A stretch of 64,000 bases of DNA, from contig NZ_KE340297.1 of assembly GCF_000413315.1 (NCBI RefSeq), positions 344,618-408,617 on the forward strand, read 5' to 3'. Below are positions 9,417 to 17,116 of the stretch, piece by piece. Both the position numbers and the translations under genes were made by a program. This stretch comes from Propionibacterium sp. oral taxon 192 str. F0372 (GTDB lineage Bacteria; Actinomycetota; Actinomycetes; Propionibacteriales; Propionibacteriaceae). Each line of letters opens with the position of its first letter. The first letter of the stretch is position 1. The notes under the pieces were generated by a model. The model ran no database searches, was not told the DNA's origin, and worked only from the letters and a program-made list of their open reading frames with translations.

Positions 9417-10153
9417 GGAAGTCTCCGCCTGAGCCTGCGACCCGAGTGGTGCCCAAGGGCCGAACGCACCTTCCATAGGGCCTCAGCGACGGTCATATCG
9501 GTCGGCTCGGTGATCTTCATCGATAACCTGGACCCCGGCACCAAGGTCACCGCGTGACCAGCAAGTTCAGCGCAGGACACATCGTCGGTGAAGGGTTCAG
9601 CAGTGCTCGCCATTCTCTCGTGGGCCTCCCAGATGACCTCCATCGGGAATCCCTGGGGGGTCTGGACGGCACGCAGCCGATCGCGGTTGACCGGGGAATT
9701 ACCTTCGTCTTGGACCATCCGCATCGAATCGGTGACCGCCAGCGCGGGAGCCACCGCATCGGCACCCTCCTGTACGGCCTTGATGACCGAGTGAACAACT
9801 GATGCGGGCACCATGGGGCGTACCGCGTCGTGGATCAACACAACATTCGCAGCAGACATCTCGGGATCAGAGCGAACCGCCCTCAGGCCATTGTGGGCTG
9901 AGGCCTGACGCGACGCTCCACCAAAGGCTTGCACGACAGGGATCGGCATAGCTGACAACTCAGGCCCCAGTTCCCTAGCCACCTTCTCGTTGACCACCAC
10001 GACGGCGTGGGTACATCCCCCCGCGGCCATCGCCTCGACGGACATCGCCATCAATGCCCGACCGGTGAGCTTCAGGGCCGGTTTGGATACCGGCCCACCG
10101 TAGCGAACACCGAGGCCAGCCCCCACGATCACGGCAACGACTGGTTCGGACAT
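9413..10153 (-). CDS. ispD: 2-C-methyl-D-erythritol 4-phosphate cytidylyltransferase
   Basis: The product has 246 residues. It couples MEP to CTP in the third step of the MEP pathway. The N-terminal nucleotide-binding loop is [20 protein letters not shown], with the Arg and Lys that bind the triphosphate. [12 protein letters not shown] matches the IspD family signature, and AVQTPQGF is the conserved substrate loop. The ATG at 10153 begins [13 protein letters not shown]; further upstream codons lack conserved sequence. The C-terminus runs a little long and Arg-rich where it overlaps ispF. The pair is divergent from the polyol-PTS operon starting at 10326. Confidence 0.92.
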   Translation of the reverse strand: MSEPVVAVIVGAGLGVRYGGPVSKPALKLTGRALMAMSVEAMAAGGCTHAVVVVNEKVARELGPELSAMPIPVVQAFGGASRQASAHNGLRAVRSDPEMSAANVVLIHDAVRPMVPASVVHSVIKAVQEGADAVAPALAVTDSMRMVQDEGNSPVNRDRLRAVQTPQGFPMEVIWEAHERMASTAEPFTDDVSCAELAGHAVTLVPGSRLSMKITEPTDMTVAEALWKVRSALGHHSGRRLRRRLP

Positions 10154-10325
10154 GCACATGAGTTTGCCATAGCTCTGAGTTGTCACCATCGTCGGGGGCT
10201 CAGCATGCCGTGACCTGCACAGATTCGCTCTTGCGGAACGGATGTGCGTGTGCAAGGATCGATCCATCACAAGAATTCTCATCAACATGCACATATGTGC
10301 ACTATCCAATGGAGGATGGTTTCAG

Positions 10326-11015
10326 ATGGGCAAGCAGGACAGCTTTACCGCACCGTTCCTCATCGTCAATCCCAAGGCGTACCTGGGCAGCGCGGAAACC
10401 CTCGAATTGGCCCGGCTGACCGATGAACTCGCCGCCCAGTTCGGGATCGACGTCATCTTCACCGCCCAGCACGTTGATCTTCGCATGGTGGCCGAGGCTA
10501 CCGAGCATGTGACCGTCACCGCCCAGCACATGGACCCGATCCGCAAAGGCCGCGGAATGGGCCACATCCTCCCCGACTCCCTAGTCGAGGCCGGAGCCCG
10601 GGCGGTGGTGCTCAACCATGCCGAACACCCGCTCCAGCTAGCAGTCCTCGACGAAACCATTGAGCGAGCCAAAGAGGTGGGACTGATGACCATCGTCTGC
10701 GCCGATTCCGAGGCCCAGTGCCGCGCCGTCGCCCATCTGCATCCGACGATGATGATCTGCGAGCCCACCGCGAACATCGGCACCGGCCGGATGGACGCCA
10801 GCGACTACATCAAACGCACCACCAAGGTAGTCAAGGAGGTCGACCCATCGATCCTGGTCATCCAGGCCGCCGGGGTAACCGGCGCCGATGACATCATCCG
10901 GGTGCTGGCCCAGGGAGCTGACGGCTCGGGAGGCACCTCCGGAATCGTCAAGCATCCCGACTGGCGTCAGGTACTGACCGAAATGATGACCGTCATCGCT
11001 GCTCACAAGGCCTGA
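10326..11015 (+). CDS. Triosephosphate-isomerase family protein, archaeal-like short form
   Basis: The product has 229 residues, shorter than typical bacterial TpiA (about 250). The catalytic set is intact: Lys17 in VNPKAY, His98 in VVLNHAEHP (the family's LGHSE site) and Glu146 in ICEPTANIGTG. The phosphate loop is probably GADGSGGTSGIV. The NHAEH and CEPxxxIGTG forms resemble archaeal TIMs more than the glycolytic bacterial enzyme. It heads the polyol operon and is followed 22 bp later by an aldolase, so it probably isomerises a phosphorylated triose or a four-carbon analogue produced there. GAPDH-linked tpiA would be expected elsewhere in the genome. The start is the ATG at 10326. Confidence 0.8.
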   Translation: MGKQDSFTAPFLIVNPKAYLGSAETLELARLTDELAAQFGIDVIFTAQHVDLRMVAEATEHVTVTAQHMDPIRKGRGMGHILPDSLVEAGARAVVLNHAEHPLQLAVLDETIERAKEVGLMTIVCADSEAQCRAVAHLHPTMMICEPTANIGTGRMDASDYIKRTTKVVKEVDPSILVIQAAGVTGADDIIRVLAQGADGSGGTSGIVKHPDWRQVLTEMMTVIAAHKA

Positions 11016-11037
11016 ATCAATCCACAGGAGAACACGC

Positions 11038-11883
11038 ATGATCATCGGACTCGACGAGGCGCTGGCCTTCGCAGAAAACAAGAACATCGGCCTAGCGGCA
11101 ATCAACACCCCCTTCTTCGAGGGGCTGCTGGCCACCATCGAAGCCACCGAGAGGGTCGGGGTACCTGTCATCCTCCAATTCGCCCAGGTGCACGAGCCAA
11201 TCGTTTCCATCGAGGACATGGGCCCGGCGATGGTCGAACTTGCCAAGCGTTCCGAAGCCCCCTTCGTACTGCACATCGACCACGGTGCCGACATCGACTA
11301 CATCCGCACCGGCCTAGACATCGGCTTCAACTCAGCGATGATCGACGGCTCCACCCACGACTACGACACCAACGTCGCCATGACCCGCGAGGTGGTGGAG
11401 ATGGCCACCGAACGCGGAATCAAGGTGGAAGGCGAGATCGGGGTGATGACCGGCAACGAAAACGGTGATCCCAGCCAGGGCGTCGCCGATTCCACGCTGT
11501 ACACCGATCCCGAGGTCGCCGCCGAATTCGTCAGGGCCACCGGGGTAGATTGCCTGGCCGCATCCTTCGGCACGGTGCACGGGGTCTACCGCCAGAAACC
11601 GGAACTCGATTACGCCCTGATCGCCGAGCTACGCAGAGCCACCGGGGTTCCGATCGTCATGCACGGCGGATCGGGGCTCAGCAAGCAGGAGTACCACGAA
11701 TGCATCCGCCACGGCGTGCGGAAGATCAACTACTACACCTATCTGGCCAAGGCAGCCTACGACGCGGTCCTTCCCCTGGTGGATGATCCCGGCATCATCC
11801 TTTTCTCAGACCTCGCCGTCGCCGCGCGCACCGGGGCCCTATCCAATGCAGCCGAGTTCATCGAGACCTGCGCAGCCGTTTGA
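11038..11883 (+). CDS. Class II ketose-(bis)phosphate aldolase of the polyol operon
   Basis: The product has 281 residues. It is a zinc-dependent aldolase of the fructose/tagatose-bisphosphate type (GatY/KbaY/FbaA-like). Metal ligands are in LHIDHGAD, KVEGEIGVMTGNE, FGTVHGVY and VMHGGSGLS. It would cleave a phosphorylated ketose to dihydroxyacetone phosphate plus an aldehyde; the exact chain length cannot be read from sequence. It is distinct from the housekeeping fba at 56-57 kb, which is 60 residues longer. A good CAGGAG site precedes the ATG. Position between a TIM-like gene and yjbQ in a PTS operon argues for a catabolic role. Confidence 0.85.
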   Translation: MIIGLDEALAFAENKNIGLAAINTPFFEGLLATIEATERVGVPVILQFAQVHEPIVSIEDMGPAMVELAKRSEAPFVLHIDHGADIDYIRTGLDIGFNSAMIDGSTHDYDTNVAMTREVVEMATERGIKVEGEIGVMTGNENGDPSQGVADSTLYTDPEVAAEFVRATGVDCLAASFGTVHGVYRQKPELDYALIAELRRATGVPIVMHGGSGLSKQEYHECIRHGVRKINYYTYLAKAAYDAVLPLVDDPGIILFSDLAVAARTGALSNAAEFIETCAAV

Positions 11884-11917
11884 CACACAACCACCACACA
11901 GATCGGAGTGGTCACCG

Positions 11918-12448
11918 ATGACCGTCTTCCACAAGACCTTGGGGCTTACCTCCCACGGAGGCACCCCCAGCTTCCTCGACATCACCGAGCAGGTCCGCGC
12001 GGCGGTAGCCGAATCCGGCATCGCCAATGGGATCGTCGCTGTCATGTCACCACACACCACCTGCTCGATCTACTACGACGAATGGGTGCACGATGAATAC
12101 CCTGACGGCACCGACTACCTGCAGCACGACCTCGGCATGGTGCTGGAGAAGATCATTCCCGCCCAGCAGGATTTCCCTCCTGCCGACGGCTATTCCTACC
12201 CCGGCATCAAACACTTCGAAGCGGTAGAGGCCTGGCCATCGGCCCCCGAATACCTGCCCGGTGGCGACCGTCGCAATCTGCTCAACGCCGACGCCCACCT
12301 GAAAGCCTCGGTGATCGGTTCCTCCTCAACCTTCCCGGTCATCGACGGGGCGCTGGGCTTCGGCGTCACCGGCTACATCTTCTTCGTCGACTGGGACCGT
12401 GCGCGGGAACGATCTCGCAAGTGCCAGCTGACCATCATCGGCGAATAA
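11918..12448 (+). CDS. YjbQ / UPF0047 family protein
   Basis: The product has 176 residues. Family markers are MSPHTTCSIYYDE (the THTT-like active-site motif), LLNADAHLKASVIGSS (conserved NADAH) and the C-terminal GFGVTGYIFFVDWDRARERS. E. coli YjbQ is shorter (about 138 residues); the extra length here lies in the middle (LEKIIPAQQDFPPADGY region). Some members have weak thiamin-phosphate synthase activity, but the physiological role is unsettled. Membership of a PTS polyol operon suggests handling of a phosphorylated intermediate. It begins 34 bp after the aldolase gene, with a CGGAG site about 8 nt ahead of the ATG. Confidence 0.8.
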   Translation: MTVFHKTLGLTSHGGTPSFLDITEQVRAAVAESGIANGIVAVMSPHTTCSIYYDEWVHDEYPDGTDYLQHDLGMVLEKIIPAQQDFPPADGYSYPGIKHFEAVEAWPSAPEYLPGGDRRNLLNADAHLKASVIGSSSTFPVIDGALGFGVTGYIFFVDWDRARERSRKCQLTIIGE

Positions 12449-12516
12449 AATCCCACCACACCTGGCAGCCGACCACCAGCATCGGCCCGGAAGAATCAAA
12501 GGAAAAGAGGCACGAC

Positions 12517-12777
12517 ATGCCCAGCATCGAAGCAACCGTCCGAGCCGCAGAAGGCCTCCATGCCCGTCCCGCATCCCTATTCGTCCAGGCGGCCAAGAAG
12601 GCTAAGGTACCGGTGACGATCTCCATGGGCGACAGCGAACCGGTCTCCGCAGCCTCAATGCTGCGGGTTCTCACCCTGGGCGCAAAATGTGGCGACACTG
12701 TCACGCTCAGCGCCGAGGGCGAGGGCGCCGAGGAGGCCCTCGCGGAACTCGCCAAGGTGTTGGCGGAGGTCGAATGA
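12517..12777 (+). CDS. ptsH: Phosphocarrier protein HPr
   Basis: The product has 86 residues. His15 lies in the canonical AEGLHARPASLFVQAA motif and accepts phosphate from enzyme I. The segment around the regulatory serine (VSAASMLRVLTLGAKCGD) keeps a Ser in the position equivalent to Ser46, so HPr-kinase control cannot be excluded on sequence, though actinobacteria generally lack that kinase. GGAAAAGAGG precedes the ATG. The stop overlaps the ptsI start region (GAATGATG). It is embedded in a sugar-specific operon rather than standing alone. Confidence 0.92.
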   Translation: MPSIEATVRAAEGLHARPASLFVQAAKKAKVPVTISMGDSEPVSAASMLRVLTLGAKCGDTVTLSAEGEGAEEALAELAKVLAEVE

Positions 12778-14477
12778 TGACCGTGCTCACTGGCATCGGT
12801 GTCGGTTCAACAGCCGCTGCGGGGCCCTGCGTGCAGTTCACCCCGCCGGTTAACGCCCCCACCGACGAAGCTGTGCCTTCCGGACCTGAGCAATTGGCCA
12901 CCGCCACCGAAGCCATCAGATCGGCTCTCGGCAAGGTCTGCGCGGAGCTGTCGGCGGCAGCCGAAGTGAATGCGGGCCAGACCCTGGGTGATGTGCTGGC
13001 CGCTACCGCCGAGATGGCCAGTGACCCCGAATACGCCGAACTGGCCATCGGCCACCTGGCCACACATGGCCCGGCCAATGCGCTCACCGTGGCCACCGAG
13101 GAGTTTGCCACGATGTTCCGGGCGATTGGCGGGTACATGGCAGAACGAGTCGCCGATCTGAACTCGGTCCGTGACCGGGCCGTCGCCCACATCCTGGGAG
13201 TCGAAAGCGGTGGCCTCGCCGAGCTCACCGAACCTGCGGTGGTCGTCGCCCACGAGCTAACCCCGGCAGATACCTCGGGGCTGGACATGTCGAAGGTCAT
13301 CGCCTTGGTCACCGAGGTCGGCGGCCCCACCTCGCATACCGCGATCATTGCCCGCCAGCTCGGGCTGCCCTGCGTGGTGAAGGTAGATGGGGCGACGACA
13401 GTACCTGCCGGAACCGTCCTCGCCGTCGATGGGGCCCGTGGCCAGGTGATTGTTGATCCCGACGAGCGCACCCTGGCCGCGATCCAGGAGCGGATGGAGC
13501 GCTACGCGAGACTGCTCGACGACGATCGCCCGGGAGCGACCAGCGACGGGCATCCGGTTCAGTTACTGGCAAATATCGGTACCACGGCAGATGCCCGGGC
13601 AGCGGCAAGCCAGCCCGTGGAAGGAATCGGGTTGTTCCGCACCGAATTCATGTTCCTGGATTCAGACCAGGAGCCCTGCATCGAGGTCCAAGCCGAGGCC
13701 TACCGCGAGGTGTTGTCTGCCTTCGCCGGACGCAAGGTGGTGGTGCGCACCCTGGATGCCGGGGCAGACAAACCACTGGCCTATGCGAATCTGAGCATTG
13801 AGGCCAATCCGGCCCTCGGGCAGCGGGCCTACCGGCTGGTCCGCAGCGTGCCACATCTGATGGCTCATCAACTCACTGCCCTGGCCCAGGCCATTGATGC
13901 CTGCCCCAACACCGAAACCTGGGTCATGGCCCCGATGATCTCGACCGCTACCGAAGCAGCCGATTTCATGGCCAGGGCCGAGGCCGCGGGCCTGGGAGGC
14001 AAGGCACGCATCGGCATCATGGTGGAGGTGCCAGCCGCCGCGCTGTGCGCCGACGAGGTGCTGTCCACGGTGCAGTTCGCATCCATCGGCACCAACGATC
14101 TTGCTCAGTACACGATGGCCACCGACCGTGAGCTGGGCGCCCTCGCTGATCTCATCGACCGTTGGCAGCCCGCGGTGCTGCGGCTGGTAGCGCAAACCGC
14201 CGAGGCCGGGCAGCGCACCGCGACCCCGGTCGGGGTGTGCGGCGAATCGGCATCCGACCCACTGATGGCCTTGGTGCTCGTCGGAATGGGGATCACCTCC
14301 CTGTCGATGTCCACCGCATCAATCCCCGCCGTCCGCTTCGCCCTACGGCACACCTCCTTGGAAACCTGCCAGCAGATGGCCCGAGCAGCGCTGGGGGCTG
14401 CCGATTCCACCGAAGCCGTGTCCGCCGTCCAGAACCTGCTCAACGAGGAGGTGAGGCAGGCTATGGCGTTGGAATGA
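12777..14477 (+). CDS. ptsI: Phosphoenolpyruvate-protein phosphotransferase (PTS enzyme I)
   Basis: The product has 566 residues, the usual enzyme I length. It autophosphorylates from PEP and passes phosphate to HPr. The active His187 is in GGPTSHTAIIARQ. The PEP-binding barrel shows GIGLFRTEFMF, VRTLDAGADK, IGIMVEVPAAAL, FASIGTNDLAQYTMA and VGVCGESASDP. GGAGG at 12765-12769 best serves the ATG at 12777; the ATG at 12774 is closer. Start and ptsH stop overlap. Co-transcription with HPr and a complete IIC/IIBC/IIA set makes the locus a self-contained phosphotransferase route. Confidence 0.93.
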   Translation: MTVLTGIGVGSTAAAGPCVQFTPPVNAPTDEAVPSGPEQLATATEAIRSALGKVCAELSAAAEVNAGQTLGDVLAATAEMASDPEYAELAIGHLATHGPANALTVATEEFATMFRAIGGYMAERVADLNSVRDRAVAHILGVESGGLAELTEPAVVVAHELTPADTSGLDMSKVIALVTEVGGPTSHTAIIARQLGLPCVVKVDGATTVPAGTVLAVDGARGQVIVDPDERTLAAIQERMERYARLLDDDRPGATSDGHPVQLLANIGTTADARAAASQPVEGIGLFRTEFMFLDSDQEPCIEVQAEAYREVLSAFAGRKVVVRTLDAGADKPLAYANLSIEANPALGQRAYRLVRSVPHLMAHQLTALAQAIDACPNTETWVMAPMISTATEAADFMARAEAAGLGGKARIGIMVEVPAAALCADEVLSTVQFASIGTNDLAQYTMATDRELGALADLIDRWQPAVLRLVAQTAEAGQRTATPVGVCGESASDPLMALVLVGMGITSLSMSTASIPAVRFALRHTSLETCQQMARAALGAADSTEAVSAVQNLLNEEVRQAMALE

Positions 14478-14533
14478 CAGGCCGGTCGGCCTGTCATCCG
14501 GTCACCGGAGCCGAGGGGCTCCGCGACCGGGCA
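14475..14533 (+). promoter_or_regulatory. Two consecutive hairpins in the ptsI-srlA gap
   Basis: A 9-bp perfect stem with a 4-nt loop (14475-14483 with 14488-14496) begins at the ptsI stop codon. A second, compound hairpin follows: an outer CCGGTC/GACCGG and an inner CGGAGCC/GGCTCCG pair, roughly 14498-14532. There is no T-tract. They may attenuate transcription or protect processed mRNA, separating general PTS genes from the permease genes in the 158-bp gap. Confidence 0.5.
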
Positions 14534-14635
14534 CCCGCGAAGGAGCCGATGGCGCACTCAGCGCCGGATGCTCCGGATGCACTTGGCCGGGGCCACCGTC
14601 CCGGACGATGATCCTCCGAGACCAAAGGAGTTCTC

Positions 14636-15241
14636 ATGGGTGACAATCCCGTGATGCGAGCCATCACTTGGTTCGCCGAACACTTCATCGGGCTGTTCAA
14701 CGAAGCCGCGAAGTCGTTCACCTCTCTCGCCACCGGCATCATCCCGTTGCTGATGGTGATGCTCACCGCGATGTACGCAATCACCACATGGATCGGCGAG
14801 GAACGCGTGAACCACGCCATGCAGTGGGCCGGGCGATTCGCCATCACCCGCTACACCGTGATGCCTTTCTTGGCGATGCTGCTGCTAACCAATCCGATGG
14901 CCTACACCTTCGGGCGGTTTCTGCCCGAGCGTTACAAGCCTGCCTTCTATGACGCCACCGTCTCTATGTGTCACCCAATCACCTCGCTATTCCCGCACGC
15001 CAACGCGGGCGAGATCTTCGTGTGGACGGGCGTATCGGCCGGGGTAATGCAGGTGGCTCCCGGCAAATATGCCACCTTGACGATCTTGTATTTCCTCGTC
15101 GGATTGGTGGTCATCGCTATCCGCGGATTCGCCACCCAGTGGATGACCGCGATCCTCATCAAGCGTGGCGGCCACGAGGATATCTTCAAGAAATATGACG
15201 AGGCCTACGCTTCCGGCCACATCCAAGGAGGTGTCGCATGA
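14636..15241 (+). CDS. srlA: PTS glucitol/sorbitol-type transporter subunit IIC
   Basis: The product has 201 residues. It is an integral membrane permease subunit of the glucitol (Gut/Srl) family: membrane helices include FTSLATGIIPLLMVMLTAMY, a segment near MPFLAMLLLTNPMAYTFG, and LTILYFLVGLVVIAIRGFA. The conserved loop with GRFLPERYKPAFYDATVS and the phrase MCHPITSLFPHANAGEIFVW matches SrlA. It forms the sugar channel with SrlE. An AAAGGAG site precedes the ATG, and its stop overlaps the srlE start (ATGA). Confidence 0.9.
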   Translation: MGDNPVMRAITWFAEHFIGLFNEAAKSFTSLATGIIPLLMVMLTAMYAITTWIGEERVNHAMQWAGRFAITRYTVMPFLAMLLLTNPMAYTFGRFLPERYKPAFYDATVSMCHPITSLFPHANAGEIFVWTGVSAGVMQVAPGKYATLTILYFLVGLVVIAIRGFATQWMTAILIKRGGHEDIFKKYDEAYASGHIQGGVA

Positions 15242-16248
15242 GCTACCAGAGCGTGAAGATCGTCAAGGGCAACGGCGGCTGGGGCGACGACATGATCCTC
15301 ACCCCAACCGACGAGAAGAACGTCGTCTTGTCGGTCACCAACGGCGGCATCCACCCGGTGGCGGCGCGCATCGCCGAGTTGTCGGGAGCCGAGGCCGTCG
15401 ACGGGTTCAGCAACCATGTCGACGATGCCCGTGTGATGGCCGCAGTGATCAACTGTGGCGGCACAGCCCGCATCGGGGTATACCCCAAAAAGCGGATTCC
15501 TACCGTCGACGTCTACCCGGGTTCTCCGACAGGACCACTCGCCAAATTCATCACCGCCGATATCTTCGTGTCGGCCGTGGGCGTTGACCAGGTAACCACC
15601 GCGCAGGCCACGGAAGCCACCACAACGGACGTCACCGAGGCCACCACCACACAGGCAGAGCCCGAGCCCGTCGCTGAGCGGCCGAAGACCGTCTCCCAGA
15701 CCCAGCTCGAACAGGGCGGTTTCATGAGCCTGGTGGTGCGCTTCGGCAATGTGATCGGTTACCTGATCAACACCCTGCTTTCCTCGGGTCGTCAGGCCCT
15801 GGACATCATCTTGAAGACAGTGCTTCCGTTCATGGCCTACGTCGCCCTGCTCATCGGCATCGTCAACTACACCGGTATCTCGAATGCGCTGGCCACCTGG
15901 GTAACTCCGCTGGCCTCAAATCCGATCGGCCTGGTGCTGCTGGGTGTCATCGTCGGCCTGCCATTCCTGTCACCGGTGCTCGGCCCGGGTGCAGCCATCG
16001 CCCAGGTGATCGGCGTGCTGATGGGCCAGCAGATCGCGGCCGGGGCGCTTCCGGTGCAATACGCCCTGCCGACGCTATTCGCGATCGACGGTCAAGTCGG
16101 CTGTGACTTCGTTCCGGTGGGGCTGTCCCTGGGCGAAGCCCAGCCCGAGACGGTGTCGGTGGGTGTGTCCGCGGTACTGTTCACTCGTCTGGTGACCTCA
16201 CCGCTCGCGGTGTTGATCGCCTACCTGGCATCCTTCCTGCTCATCTGA
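15238..16248 (+). CDS. srlE: PTS glucitol/sorbitol-type transporter subunit IIBC
   Basis: The product has 336 residues. The N-terminal IIB domain (VKGNGGWGDDMIL) carries the phosphorylatable Cys73 in VINCGGTARIGVYPKKRIPT, nearly the same segment as E. coli SrlE. A Thr/Glu-rich linker (about residues 120-150) joins it to a second IIC part with DIILKTVLPFMAYVALLIGI, FLSPVLGPGAAIAQVIGVLM and QVGCDFVPVGLSLGEAQPET. It phosphorylates the incoming polyol during transport. It is translationally coupled to srlA. Confidence 0.92.
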   Translation: MSYQSVKIVKGNGGWGDDMILTPTDEKNVVLSVTNGGIHPVAARIAELSGAEAVDGFSNHVDDARVMAAVINCGGTARIGVYPKKRIPTVDVYPGSPTGPLAKFITADIFVSAVGVDQVTTAQATEATTTDVTEATTTQAEPEPVAERPKTVSQTQLEQGGFMSLVVRFGNVIGYLINTLLSSGRQALDIILKTVLPFMAYVALLIGIVNYTGISNALATWVTPLASNPIGLVLLGVIVGLPFLSPVLGPGAAIAQVIGVLMGQQIAAGALPVQYALPTLFAIDGQVGCDFVPVGLSLGEAQPETVSVGVSAVLFTRLVTSPLAVLIAYLASFLLI

Positions 16249-16276
16249 ACCCAGCCTCCAACCAGAGGAGACACAC

Positions 16277-16645
16277 ATGACAACCCTATGGAAAGCCGAT
16301 GTCACCAAGGTCGGCCCCGACGCCGCCGAGATGCTTGAGGCCGGAGTCATCATCCTGTTCGGCGAACCCGTTCCCGAGGCCCTGGCCGACGTGAGCGTGG
16401 TTCACACGAACGCCACGGAGTTGATCCGCCCCATCGCGGCAGGTGACCAGCTACACCTGGCTGGAAGCACCTGGACGATCGACGCGGTAGGTGGACGAGC
16501 CTGCGAAAACCTCACCGAACTCGGCCATATCGTGGTCTACATCAACCAGCCCGAACAAGAATTGCTCCCCGGGGCGGTCCTGGCGAGTGGGCCGGATCCG
16601 ACCGCACCGGCCCAGGGTTCGGCCATCGAGTTCACCGGAGCCTGA
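16277..16645 (+). CDS. srlB: PTS glucitol/sorbitol-type transporter subunit IIA
   Basis: The product has 122 residues. It is cytosolic and relays phosphate from HPr to SrlE. The family ending ENLTELGHIVVYIN is well conserved. A single His is present in VSVVHTNATEL, where E. coli SrlB has two nearby His residues (IHCHGEL); by eye, the second position is Asn here, so the phosphoacceptor is probably this one His. The gene starts 28 bp after srlE with AGAGGAG ahead of its ATG. The gutM gene follows after one base. Confidence 0.88.
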   Translation: MTTLWKADVTKVGPDAAEMLEAGVIILFGEPVPEALADVSVVHTNATELIRPIAAGDQLHLAGSTWTIDAVGGRACENLTELGHIVVYINQPEQELLPGAVLASGPDPTAPAQGSAIEFTGA

Positions 16646-16646
16646 G

Positions 16647-17102
16647 ATGAACGGTGTCGACTGGCGATTCCCCGCGATTCTCGTCGCGGCGATGCTCATC
16701 GGAGTGGCGCTCACCTGGCTCCAGATGCGCTCCTACAACGCCGAACTCCGCAAGGCATCGACTGCCATGACAGGCGAGCACCTGATGCTCGTCTCTGGCC
16801 GGGGGCGGTCCATGGCCGGAGGCGCGATCCTCATCGCCATCGTCGACACCGCCACCCGGCAGGTCGTCTGGGCCCGGGCCATGTCCGGGGCGACGGTCTT
16901 CGCCCGCTTCCGTGACCGGCCCGAACTGCTGGGGTCGGTCGACGGGGCGGCGGAGCGGGTTCATGGCCGCCAACTGAAGGCCGCCGTCGAGATGGCGATG
17001 GTCCAACTCAATCTGCACAAGAACATAACCCAGCCCGCCAGAACCGCTTCCGGGCTGACTCGAAAAGCACCGGCAACCGCCCCTCGGCCCGATGCGCAGT
17101 GA
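16647..17102 (+). CDS. GutM/SrlM-like PTS-operon regulator
   Basis: The product has 151 residues. It has an N-terminal hydrophobic helix (FPAILVAAMLIGVALTWLQM) and a small domain with SGRGRSMAGGAILIAIVD and GATVFARFRDRPELLG, matching GutM of the E. coli glucitol operon (activator, 119 residues). The C-terminal 35 residues are a polar, basic extension. In E. coli, GutM acts with GutR; here the cognate regulator could be the SorC-family protein at 18.6 kb. The membrane helix suggests signalling from the transporter. Confidence 0.75.
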   Translation: MNGVDWRFPAILVAAMLIGVALTWLQMRSYNAELRKASTAMTGEHLMLVSGRGRSMAGGAILIAIVDTATRQVVWARAMSGATVFARFRDRPELLGSVDGAAERVHGRQLKAAVEMAMVQLNLHKNITQPARTASGLTRKAPATAPRPDAQ

Positions 17103-17116
17103 TTGAAAGGAATGAC

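Noticed and set aside
9413-9476. A 64-bp overlap of ispD and ispF
   Set aside because: Produced only by taking the longest ispF frame; the conserved N-terminus starts at the GTG at 9416, giving a normal 4-bp overlap.
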